DNA from: Liolophura sinensis | Taxonomy: Eukaryota; Mollusca; Polyplacophora; Chitonida; Chitonidae | Length of the DNA stretch: 64,000 nt | Assembly: GCF_032854445.1 (NCBI RefSeq) | Contig: NW_027018108.1 | Span: forward strand, 1-64,000 | Reading direction: 5' to 3' | Part shown: positions 1 to 9,988 of the stretch, one piece after another | How the letters are laid out: each line of letters starts with the position of its first letter | Numbering within the stretch: the first letter of the stretch is position 1 | Translations under genes and position numbers: made by a program | Notes under the pieces: generated by a model | What the model was told of the DNA's origin: nothing | The model's database searches: none | Seen by the model: only the letters and a program-made list of their open reading frames with translations

Positions 1-93
1 ATAATCCGACGTATTTGTGACGAGAAATCGAATGGTGCAAACCGCGTTGCTCTCCGACCAATACTTTTGGCTGTAGCCACAAATGAATAATCA
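1..93. repeat. Partial monomer at left edge
   Basis: This is the last 93 bases of a copy cut by the window edge. It opens with ATAATCCGACG, which matches the rarer junction GGCAAGAGGATAATCCG seen again near 1102, 2200, 3298 and 6047. One T is missing from the GTATTTTGTG run relative to the consensus. Confidence 0.9.
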
Positions 94-3000
94 ATGATGT
101 CAAGATCACGTGCCCAGGCAACGACTCTTACTCCATGGAAACCAAGGAATTTGCAATTTTTCAACAGCTGGAGATGCCTGGCCCAATTGCGCATCCTTTG
201 GCACCTTATTGATGTGGGTCAGTGTTCAATTGTACTTTTTACAGCGGATTGTATCAAGTACCTTTTGTTTTTTTTATATACAATGGTGTGGTTTTTCTAC
301 ATGTAGATAAAGACATTGAGTTTGTCTTCGACTTAGAAGTAAGACATTTGTTGGGTGAGTTAAATGGGCTTGGCCCAAAGATTTGGACGTCGTCTGGGCT
401 ACCGAAGGGCACATAACTTATAATGAAATGTTTGAATATAGTAATGACCAGTCGCGATTGTACATAGTTAATGTAGCCGATTTCAATTAGCAAAATGACC
501 AGGCAAAAATTCAAAAGTGGAAAAACTGTTCCAATGCTGTTGGTAAGAGGCTAATCCGACGTATTTTGTGACGAGAAATCGAAATGGTGCAAACCGCGTT
601 GCTCTCCGACCAATACTTTTGGCTGTAGCCACAAATGAATAATCAGTGATGTCAAGATCACGTGCCCAGCAACGGCTCTTACTCATGGAAACCAAGGAAA
701 TTTGCAATTTTTCAACAGCTGGAGATGCCTGGCCCAATTGCGCATCCTTTGGCACCTTATTGATGTGGGTCAGTGTTCAATTGTACTTTTTACAGCGGAT
801 TGTATCAAGTACCTTGTGTTTTTTTTACATACAAATGGTGTGGTTTTTCTACCATGTAGATAAAGACATTGAGTTTGTCTTCGACTTAGAAGTAAGACAT
901 TTGTTGGGTGAGTTAAATGGGCTTGGCCCAAAGATTTGACGTCGTCTGGGGCTACCGAAGGGCACATAACTTATAATGAAATGTTGATATAGTAATGACC
1001 AGTCGCGATTGTACATAGTTAATGTAGCCGATTTCAATTAGCAAAAGGACCAGGCAAAAATCCAAAAGTGGAAAAACTGTTCCAATGCTGCTGGCAAGAG
1101 GATAATCCGACGTATTTTGTGACGAGAAATCGAATGGTGCAAACCGCGTTGCTCTCCGACCAATACTTTTGGCTGTAGCCACAAGTGAATAATCAATGAT
1201 GTCAAGATCACGTGCCCAGCAACGGCTCTTACTCCATGGAAACCAAGGAATTTGCAATTTTTCAACAGCTGGAGATGCCTGGCCCAATTGCGCATCTTTG
1301 GCACCTTATTGATGTGGGTCAGTGTTCAATTGTACTTTTTACAGCGGATTGTATCAAGTACCTTTTGTTTTTTTTATATACAAATGGTGTGGTTTTTCTA
1401 CATGTAGATAAAGACATTAATTTTGTCTTCGACTTAGGAGTAAGAACATTTGCTGGGTGAGTTTAATGGGCTTGGCCCAAAGATTTGACGTCCGTCTGGG
1501 CTACCGAAGGGCAACATAACTTATAATGAAAAGTTGAATATAGTAATGACCAGTCGCGATTGTACATAGTTAATGTAGCCGATTTCAATTAGCAAAATGA
1601 CCAGGCAAAAATCCAAAAGTGGAAAAACTGTTCCAATGCTGTTGGTAAGAGGCTAATCCGACGTATTTGTGACGAGAAATCGAATGGTGCAAACCGCGTT
1701 GCTCTCCGACCAATACTTTTGGCTGTAGCCACAAATGAATAATCAATGATGTCAAGATCACGTGCCCAGCAACGGCTCTTACTCCATGGAAACCAAGGAA
1801 ATTTGCAATTTTCAACAGCTGGAGATGCCTGGCCAATTGCGCATCCTTTGGCACCTTATTGATGTGGGTCAGTGTTCAATTGTACTTTTTACAGCGGATT
1901 GTATCAAGTACCTTTTGTTTTTTTTACATACAAATGGTGTGGTTTTTCTACATGTAGATAAAGACATTGAGTTTGTCCTTCGACTTAGAAGTAAGACATT
2001 TGTTGGGTGAGTTAAATGGGCTTGGCCCAAAGATTTGACTCCGTCTGGGCTACCGAAGGGCACATAACTTATAATGAAATGTTGAATATAGTAATGACCA
2101 GTCGCGATTGTACATAGTAATGTAGCCGATTTCAATTAGCAAAATGACCAGGCAAAAAATCCAAAGTGGAAAAACTGTTCCAATGCTGCTGGCAAGAGGA
2201 TAATCCGACGTATTTTGTGACGAGAAATCGAATGGTGCAAACCGCGTTGCTCTCCGACCAATACTTTTGGCTGTAGCCACAAATGAATAATCAATGATGT
2301 CAAGATCACGTGCCCAGCAACGACTCTTACTCCATGGAAACAAGGAATTTTGCAATTTTTCAACAGCTGGAGATGCCTGGCCCAATTGCGCATCCTTTGG
2401 CACCTTATTGATGTGGGTCAGTGTTCAATTGTACTTTTTACAGCGGATTGTATCAAGTACCTTTTGTTTTTTTATATACAAATGGTGTGGTTTTTCTACA
2501 TGTAGATAAAGACATTGAGTTTGTCTTCGACTTAGAAGTAAGACATTTGTTGGGGTGAGTTAAATGGGCTTGGCCCAAAGATTTGACGTCCGTCTGGGCT
2601 ACCGAAGGGCACATAACTTATAATGAAATGTTGAATATAGTAATGACCAGTCGCGATTGTACATAGTTAATGTAGCCGATTTCATTAGCAAAATGACCAG
2701 GCAAAATTCAAAGTGAAAAACTGTTCCAATGCTGTTGGTAAGAGGCTAATCCGACGTATTTTGTGACGAGAAATCGAATGGTGCAAACCGCGTTGCTCTC
2801 CGACCAATACTTTTGGCTGTAGCCACAAATGAATAATCAGTGATGTCAAGATCACGTGCCCAGCAACGGCTCTTACTCCATGGAAACCAAGGAAATTTGC
2901 AATTTTTCAACAGCTGGAGATGCCTGGCCCAATTGCGCATCCTTTTGGCACCTTATTGATGTGGGTCAGTGTTCAATTGTACTTTTTACAGCGGATTGTA

Positions 3001-3390
3001 TCAAGTACCTTTTGTTTTTTTTACATACAAATGGTGTGGTTTTTCTACATGTAGATAAAGACATTGAGTTTGTCTTCGACTTAGAAGTAAGGACATTTGT
3101 TGGGTGAGTTAAATGGGCTTGGCCCAAAGATTTGACGTCGTCTGGGCTACCGAAGGGCACATAACTTATAATGAAATGTTGAATATAGTAATGACCAGTC
3201 GCGATTGTACATAGTTAATGTAGCCGATTTCAATTAGCAAAAGGACCAGGCAAAAATCCAAAAGTGGAAAAACTGTTCCAATGCTGCTGGCAAGAGGATA
3301 ATCCGACGTATTTTGTGACGAGAATCGAATGGTGCAAACCGCGTTGCTCTCCGACCAATACTTTTGGCTGTAGCCACAAATGAATAATCA
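94..3390. repeat. Indel-rich left segment, copies M1-M6
   Basis: The copies start at 94, 646, 1196, 1746, 2294 and 2840, with lengths of 552, 550, 550, 548, 546 and 551. Single-base gains and losses are frequent here: GCCCAGGCAACG for GCCCAGCAACG, GATTTGGACG for GATTTGACG, TCTGGGGCTACC for TCTGGGCTACC, GGCAAAATTCAAAGTG in M5, and GACGTCCGTC in M3 and M5. Many fall in short homopolymers. M3 carries the CATTAATTTTG plus CTTAGGAG variant, M2, M4 and M6 carry TACATA after the T run, and M5 has T7. The substitution types are the same as in the neighbouring clean copies, so this is the same array and not a diverged relative. Confidence 0.9.
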
Positions 3391-5051
3391 ATGATGTCAA
3401 GATCACGTGCCCAGCAACGACTCTTACTCCATGGAAACCAAGGAAATTTGCAATTTTTCAACAGCTGGAGATGCCTGGCCCAATTGCGCATCCTTTGGCA
3501 CCTTATTGATGTGGGTCAGTGTTCAATTGTACTTTTTACAGCGGATTGTATCAAGTACCTTTTGTTTTTTTTATATACAAATGGTGTGGTTTTTCTACAT
3601 GTAGATAAAGACATTGAGTTTGTCTTCGACTTAGAAGTAAGACATTTGTTGGGTGAGTTAAATGGGCTTGGCCCAAAGATTTGACGTCGTCTGGGCTACC
3701 GAAGGGCACATAACTTATAATGAAATGTTGAATATAGTAATGACCAGTCGCGATTGTACATAGTTAATGTAGCCGATTTCAATTAGCAAAATGACCAGGC
3801 AAAAATTCAAAAGTGGAAAAACTGTTCCAATGCTGTTGGTAAGAGGCTAATCCGACGTATTTTGTGACGAGAAATCGAATGGTGCAAACCGCGTTGCTCT
3901 CCGACCAATACTTTTGGCTGTAGCCACAAATGAATAATCAATGATGTCAAGATCACGTGCCCAGCAACGGCTCTTACTCCATGGAAACCAAGGAAAATTG
4001 CAATTTTTCAACAGCTGGAGATGCCTGGCCCAATTGCGCATCCTTTGGCACCTTATTGATGTGGGTCAGTGTTCAATTGTACTTTTTACAGCGGATTGTA
4101 TCAAGTACCTTGTGTTTTTTTTATATACAAATGGTGTGGTTTTTCTACATGTAGATAAAGACATTGAGTTTGTCTTCGACTTAGAAGTAAGACATTTGCT
4201 GGGTGAGTTAAATGGGCTTGGCCCAAAGATTTGACGTCGTCTGGGCTACCGAAGGGCACATAACTTATAATGAAAAGTTGAATATAGTAATGACCAGTCG
4301 CGATTGTACATAGTTAATGAGGCCGATTTCAATTAGCAAAAGGACCAGGCAAAAATCCAAAAGTGGAAAAACTGTTCCAATGCTGCTGGTAAGAGGCTAA
4401 TCCGACGTATTTTGTGACGAGAAATCGAATGGTGCAAACCGCGTTGCTCTCCGACCAATACTTTTGGCTGTAGCCACAAATGAATAATCAATGATGTCAA
4501 GATCACGTGCCCAGCAACGGCTCTTACTCCATGGAAACCAAGGAAATTTGCAATTTTTCAACAGCTGGAGATGCCTGGCCCAATTGCGCATCCTTTGGCA
4601 CCTTATTGATGTGGGTCAGTGTTCAATTGTACTTTTTACAGCGGATTGTATCAAGTACCTTGTGTTTTTTTTATATACAAATGGTGTGGTTTTTCTACAT
4701 GTAGATAAAGACATTGAGTTTGTCTTCGACTTAGAAAAAAGACATTTGCTGGGTGAGTTAAATGGGCTTGGCCCAAAGATTTGACGTCGTCTGGGCTACC
4801 GAAGGGCACATAACTTATAATGAAATGTTGAATATAGTAATGACCAGTCGCGATTGTACATAGTTAATGTAGCCGATTTAAATTAGCAAAAAGACCAGGC
4901 AAAAATCCAAAAGTGGAAAAACTGTTCCAATGCTGCTGGTAAGAGGCTAATCCGACGTATTTTGTGACGAGAAATCGAATGGTGCAAACCGCGTTGCTCT
5001 CCGACCAATACTTTTGGCTGTAGCCACAAATGAATAATCAATGATGTCAAG

Positions 5052-5059
5052 ATCACGTG
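5052..5059. other. ATCACGTG palindromic E-box/CDEI-like motif (one per monomer)
   Basis: ATCACGTG lies at bases 12-19 of the phased unit and is present in every copy I inspected. Even the variant copies M45 and M52, where the next bases change from CC to AA, keep it intact. CACGTG is the canonical E-box/G-box bound by bHLH-type proteins, and RTCACRTG is the published consensus of budding-yeast centromere element I, bound by Cbf1. The sequence match is direct; binding in this organism is untested. Confidence 0.5.
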
Positions 5060-5214
5060 CCCAGCAACGGCTCTTACTCCATGGAAACCAAGGAAATTTG
5101 CAATTTTTCAACAGCTGGAGATGCCTGGCCCAATTGCGCATCCTTTGGCACCTTATTGATGTGGGTCAGTGTTCAATTGTACTTTTTACAGCGGATTGTA
5201 TCAAGTACCTTTTG

Positions 5215-5222
5215 TTTTTTTT
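5215..5222. other. T8 run, length-variable between monomers
   Basis: Most copies have eight T before ATATAC or ACATAC. Seven T occur in M5, M35, M36, M45, M52, M55, M58, M60, M70, M73, M78, M89, M95, M105 and M109, and nine in M21. Copies with CCTTGTGG (M84, M91, M97, M101, M103, M111) also have seven T because one T became G, without a change in length. T7 length variants account for nearly all 549-bp copies in the clean part of the array. Confidence 0.8.
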
Positions 5223-5243
5223 ACATACAAATGGTGTGGTTTT

Positions 5244-5255
5244 TCTACATGTAGA
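5244..5255. other. 12-bp perfect palindrome TCTACATGTAGA
   Basis: The 12 bases read identically on both strands and sit just after the T-rich run and TGGTGTGG. The palindrome is intact in nearly all copies; M2 has ACCATGTAGA. It could be a dimer-binding site or have no function. Confidence 0.55.
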
Positions 5256-5312
5256 TAAAGACATTGAGTTTGTCTTCGACTTAGAAGTAAGACATTTGCT
5301 GGGTGAGTTAAA

Positions 5313-5325
5313 TGGGCTTGGCCCA
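5313..5325. other. Short hairpin TGGGC-TTG-GCCCA
   Basis: This is a five-base perfect inverted repeat around a three-base loop. Loop variants keep the stem: TTT in M38, M62, M63, M74 and M79, and GTT in M25. Stem variants are GGGTTTGGCCC (M34, M37, M40, M108, still a G-T wobble in RNA) and GCTTGACCC (M26, M52, M58, M113, one mismatch). The stem is too short to be confident of a role. Confidence 0.35.
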
Positions 5326-5437
5326 AAGATTTGACGTCGTCTGGGCTACCGAAGGGCACATAACTTATAATGAAATGTTGAATATAGTAATGACCAGTCG
5401 CGATTGTACATAGTTAATGTAGCCGATTTCAATTAGC

Positions 5438-5471
5438 AAAATGACCAGGCAAAAATCCAAAAGTGGAAAAA
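5438..5471. other. A-tract cluster
   Basis: Four runs of four or five A start at 5438, 5451, 5459 and 5467, separated by short GC-containing spacers. Such clusters are common in satellites and can bend DNA or disfavour nucleosomes, although the 8-base spacing is shorter than one helical turn. The cluster is conserved across the array, with GTGG/GTAG and TTAGC/TTCGC variation nearby. Confidence 0.3.
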
Positions 5472-8400
5472 CTGTTCCAATGCTGCTGGTAAGAGGCTAA
5501 TCCGACGTATTTTGTGACGAGAAATCGAATGGTGCAAACCGCGTTGCTCTCCGACCAATACTTTTGGCTGTAGCCACAAATGAATAATCAATGATGTCAA
5601 GATCACGTGCCCAGCAACGGCTCTTACTCCATGGAAACCAAGGAAATTTGCAATTTTTCAACAGCTGGAGATGCCTGGCCCAATTGCGCATCCTTTGGCA
5701 CCTTATTGATGTGGGTCAGTGTTCAATTGTACTTTTTACAGCGGATTGTATCAAGTACCTTTTGTTTTTTTTACATACAAATGGTGTGGTTTTTCTACAT
5801 GTAGATAAAGACATTGAGTTTGTCTTCGACTTAGAAGTAAGACATTTGTTGGGTGAGTTAAATGGGCTTGGCCCAAAGATTTGACGTCGTCTGGGCTACC
5901 GAAGGGCACATAACTTATAATGAAATGTTGAATATAGTAATGACCAGTCGCGATTGTACATAGTTAATGTAGCCGATTTCAATTAGCAAAAGGACCAGGC
6001 AAAAATCCAAAAGTGGAAAAACTGTTCCAATGCTGCTGGCAAGAGGATAATCCGACGTATTTTGTGACGAGAAATCGAATGGTGCAAACCGCGTTGCTCT
6101 CCGACCAATACTTTTGGCTGTAGCCACAAATGAATAATCAATGATGTCAAGATCACGTGCCCAGCAACGACTCTTACTCCATGGAAACCAAGGAAATTTG
6201 CAATTTTTCAACAGCTGGAGATGCCTGGCCCAATTGCGCATCCTTTGGCACCTTATTGATGTGGGTCAGTGTTCAATTGTACTTTTTACAGCGGATTGTA
6301 TCAAGTACCTTGTGTTTTTTTTATATACAAATGGTGTGGTTTTTCTACATGTAGATAAAGACATTGAGTTTGTCTTCGACTTAGAAGTAAGACATTTGCT
6401 GGGTGAGTTAAATGGGCTTGGCCCAAAGATTTGACGTCGTCTGGGCTACCGAAGGGCACATAACTTATAATGAAAAGTTGAATATAGTAATGACCAGTCG
6501 CGATTGTACATAGTTAATGTAGCCGATTTCAATTAGCAAAAGGACCAGGCAAAAATCCAAAAGTGGAAAAACTGTTCCAATGCTGCTGGTAAGAGGCTAA
6601 TCCGACGTATTTTCTGACGAGAAATCGAATGGTGCAAACCGCGTTGCTCTCCGACCAATACTTTTGGCTGTAGCCACAAGTGAATAATCAATAATGTCAA
6701 GATCACGTGCCCAGCAACGGCTCTTACTCCATGGAAACCAAGGAAATTTGCAATTTTTCAACAGCTGGAGATGCCTGGCCCAATTGCGCATCCTTTGGCA
6801 CCTTATTGATGTGGGTCAGTGTTCAATTGTACTTTTTACAGCGGATTGTATCAAGTACCTTTTGTTTTTTTTATATACAAATGGTGTGGTTTTTCTACAT
6901 GTAGATAAAGACATTAATTTTGTCTTCGACTTAGGAGTAAGACATTTGCTGGGTGAGTTAAATGGGCTTGGCCCAAAGATTTGACGTCGTCTGGGCTACC
7001 GAAGGGCACATAACTTATAATGAAAAGTTGAATATAGTAATGACCAGTCGCGATTGTACATAGTTAATGTAGCCGATTTCAATTAGCAAATTGACCAGGC
7101 AAAAATCCAAAAGTGGAAAAACTGTTCCAATGCTGTTGGTAAGAGGCTAATCCGACGTATTTTGTGACGAGAAATCGAATGGTGCAAACCGCGTTGCTCT
7201 CCGACCAATACTTTTGGCTGTAGCCACAAATGAATAATCAATGATGTCAAGATCACGTGCCCAGCAACGGCTCTTACTCCATGGAAACCAAGGAAATTTG
7301 CAATTTTTCAACAGCTGGAGATGCCTGGCCCAATTGCGCATCCTTTGGCACCTTATTGATGTGGGTCAGTGTTCAATTGTACTTTTTACAGCGGATTGTA
7401 TCAAGTACCTTTTGTTTTTTTTATATACAAATGGTGTGGTTTTTCTACATGTAGATAAAGACATTGAGTTTGTCTTCGACTTAGAAGTAAGACATTTGTT
7501 GGGTGAGTTAAATGGGCTTGGCCCAAAGATTTGACGTCGTCTGGGCTACCGAAGGGCACATAACTTATAATGAAATGTTGAATATAGTAATGACCAGTCG
7601 CGATTGTACATAGTTAATGTAGCCGATTTCAATTAGCAAAATGACCAGGCAAAAATCCAAAAGTGGAAAAACTGTTCCAATGCTGTTGGTAAGAGGCTAA
7701 TCCGACGTATTTTGTGACGAGAAATCGAATGGTGCAAACCGCGTTGCTCTCCGACCAATACTTTTGGCTGTAGCCACAAATGAATAATCAATGATGTCAA
7801 GATCACGTGCCCAGCAACGGCTCTTACTCCATGGAAACCAAGGAAATTTGCAATTTTTCAACAGCTGGAGATGCCTGGCCCAATTGCGCATCCTTTGGCA
7901 CCTTATTGATGTGGGTCAGTGTTCAATTGTACTTTTTACAGCGGATTGTATCAAGTACCTTTTGTTTTTTTTACATACAAATGGTGTGGTTTTTCTACAT
8001 GTAGATAAAGACATTGAGTTTGTCTTCGACTTAGAAGTAAGACATTTGCTGGGTGAGTTAAATGGGCTTGGCCCAAAGATTTGACGTCGTCTGGGCTACC
8101 GAAGGGCACATAACTTATAATGAAATGTTGAATATAGTAATGACCAGTCGCGATTGTACATAGTTAATGTAGCCGATTTCAATTAGCAAAATGACCAGGC
8201 AAAAATCCAAAAGTGGAAAAACTGTTCCAATGCTGCTGGTAAGAGGCTAATCCGACGTATTTTGTGACGAGAAATCGAATGGTGCAAACCGCGTTGCTCT
8301 CCGACCAATACTTTTGGCTGTAGCCACAAATGAATAATCAATGATGTCAAGATCACGTGCCCAGCAACGGCTCTTACTCCATGGAAACCAAGGAAATTTG

Positions 8401-9988
8401 CAATTTTTCAACAGCTGGAGATGCCTGGTCCAATTGCGCATCCTTTGGCACCTTATTGATGTGGGTCAGTGTTCAATTGTACTTTTTACAGCAGATTGTA
8501 TCAAGTACCTTGTGTTTTTTTTATATACAAATGGTGTGGTTTTTCTACATGTAGATAAAGACATTGAGTTTGTCTTCGACTTAGAAAAAAGACATTTGCT
8601 GGGTGAGTTAAATGGGCTTGGCCCAAAGATTTGACGTCGTCTGGGCTACCGAAGGGCACATAACTTATAATGAAATGTTGAATATAGTAATGACCAGTCG
8701 CGATTGTACATAGTTAATGTAGCCGATTTACATTAGCAAAAAGACCAGGCAAAAATCCAAAAGTGGAAAAACTGTTCCAATGCTGCTGGTAAGAGGCTAA
8801 TCCGACGTATTTTGTGACGAGAAATCGAATGGTGCAAACCGCGTTGCTCTCCGACCAATACTTTTGGCTGTAGCCACAAGTGAATAATCAATGATGTCAA
8901 GATCACGTGCCCAGCAACGGCTCTTACTCCATGGAAACCAAGGAAATTTGCAATTTTTCAACAGCTGGAGATGCCTGGCCCAATTCCGCATCCTTTGGCA
9001 CCTTATTGATGTGGGTCAGTGTTCAATTGTACTTTTTACAGCGGATTGTATCAAGTACCTTTTGTTTTTTTTATATACAAATGGTGTGGTTTTTCTACAT
9101 GTAGATAAAGACATTAATTTTGTCTTCGACTTAGGAGTAAGACATTTGCTGGGTGAGTGAAATGGGCTTGGCCCAAAGATTTGACGTCGTCTGGGCTACC
9201 GAAGGGCACATAACTTATAATGAAAAGTTGAATATAGTAATGACCAGTCGCGATTGTACATAGTTAATGTAGCCGATTTCAATTAGCAAAATGACCAGGC
9301 AAAAATCCAAAAGTGGAAAAACTGTTCCAATGCTGTTGGTAAGAGGCTAATCCGACGTATTTTGTGAAGAGAAATCGAATGGTGCAAACCGCGTTGCTCT
9401 CCGACCAATACTTTTGGCTGTAGCCACAAATGAATAATCAATGATGTCAAGATCACGTGCCCAGCAACGGCTCTTACTCCATGGAAACCAAGGAAATTTG
9501 CAATTTTTCAACAGCTGGAGATGCCTGGCCCAATTGCGCATCCTTTGGCACCTTATTGATGTGGGTCAGTGTTCAATTGTACTTTTTACAGCGGATTGTA
9601 TCAAGTACCTTTTGTTTTTTTTACATACAAATGGTGTGGTTTTTCTACATGTAGATAAAGACATTGAGTTTGTCTTCGACTTAGAAGTAAGACATTTGTT
9701 GGGTGAGTTAAATGGGCTTGGCCCAAAGATTTGACGTCGTCTGGGCTACCGAAGGGCACATAACTTATAATAAAATGTTGAATATAGTAATGACCAGTCG
9801 CGATTGTACATAGTTAATGTAGCCGATTTCAATTAAAAAAGACCAGGCAAAAATCCAAAAGTAGAAAAACTGTTCCAATGCTGCTGGTAAGAGGCTAATC
9901 CGACGTATTTTGTGACGAGAAATCGAATGGTGCAAACCGCGTTGCTCTCCGACCAATACTTTTGGCTGTAGCCACAAATGAATAATCA

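Larger units (their letters stand above)
5192..5302 (+). other. Exon-like 111-bp open segment between splice-site-like signals
   Basis: Upstream is ACTTTTTACAG (pyrimidine tract plus CAG, ending 5191). Downstream is TGG followed by GTGAGT (5303-5308), close to the eukaryotic donor consensus. The 111 bases between are open in one frame, which begins and ends after the first base of a codon, so consecutive units would join in frame. Against a real exon: copies with a T7 run lose one base in this segment and break the frame, M21 with T9 gains one, M37 loses the donor (GGGAGAGTT), and no flanking gene is visible. I regard it as a possible cryptic exon only. Confidence 0.2.
5041..5590. repeat. Reference monomer (copy M10), 550 bp
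   Basis: A clean full-length copy used here to place landmarks. It is 40.9 percent G+C (225 of 550 counted) and holds about 18 CpG dinucleotides, against roughly 23 expected from base composition, so CpG is only mildly depleted. Landmarks in order: ATCACGTG (5052-5059), NcoI CCATGG (5079-5084), PvuII CAGCTG (5112-5117), CTTTTTACAG (ending 5191), T8 run (5215-5222), 12-bp palindrome (5244-5255), GTGAGT (5303-5308), short hairpin (5313-5325), AatII GACGTC (5333-5338), NruI TCGCGA (5398-5403) and an A-tract cluster (5438-5471). I see no clear shorter sub-repeat inside the unit. Confidence 0.95.
3391..9988. repeat. Regular segment, copies M7-M18
   Basis: Twelve copies start at 3391, 3941, 4491, 5041, 5591, 6141, 6691, 7241, 7791, 8341, 8891 and 9441. 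All but the last are exactly 550 bp apart; M18 is 548 bp because of AATTAAAAAAGACC near 9833. Variants largely confined to this end are CTTAGAAAAAAG in M9 and M16, CATTAATTTTG with CTTAGGAG in M13 and M17 (also M3), and TACATA in M10, M11, M15 and M18. AAAAGGACC in place of AAAAAGACC or AAAATGACC also marks several copies (M8, M11, M12). No other feature is visible in this stretch. Confidence 0.93.

Noticed and set aside
5111-5180. Sub-repeat suggested by two CAATTG sites
   Set aside because: The flanking bases of the two CAATTG sites do not align beyond the six-base palindrome, so there is no evidence that 550 bp arose from a shorter unit.
5264-5290. CENP-B box at TTCGACTTAGAAG
   Set aside because: The first half resembles the core (TTCG, four bases, A), but the required CGGG part is missing. 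No other TTCG or CGAA in the unit fits the core on either strand.
5041-5400. Full yeast-type point centromere (CDEI-CDEII-CDEIII)
   Set aside because: Only the CDEI-like octamer is present. There is no adjacent 80-90 bp highly AT-rich element followed by a CDEIII-like sequence, and CCGAA further on is isolated.
5041-5590. Transposon-derived unit (LTR, MITE or Helitron)
   Set aside because: There are no terminal inverted repeats, target-site duplications, TG...CA ends with primer-binding site, or transposase/reverse transcriptase fragments. Copies abut directly.
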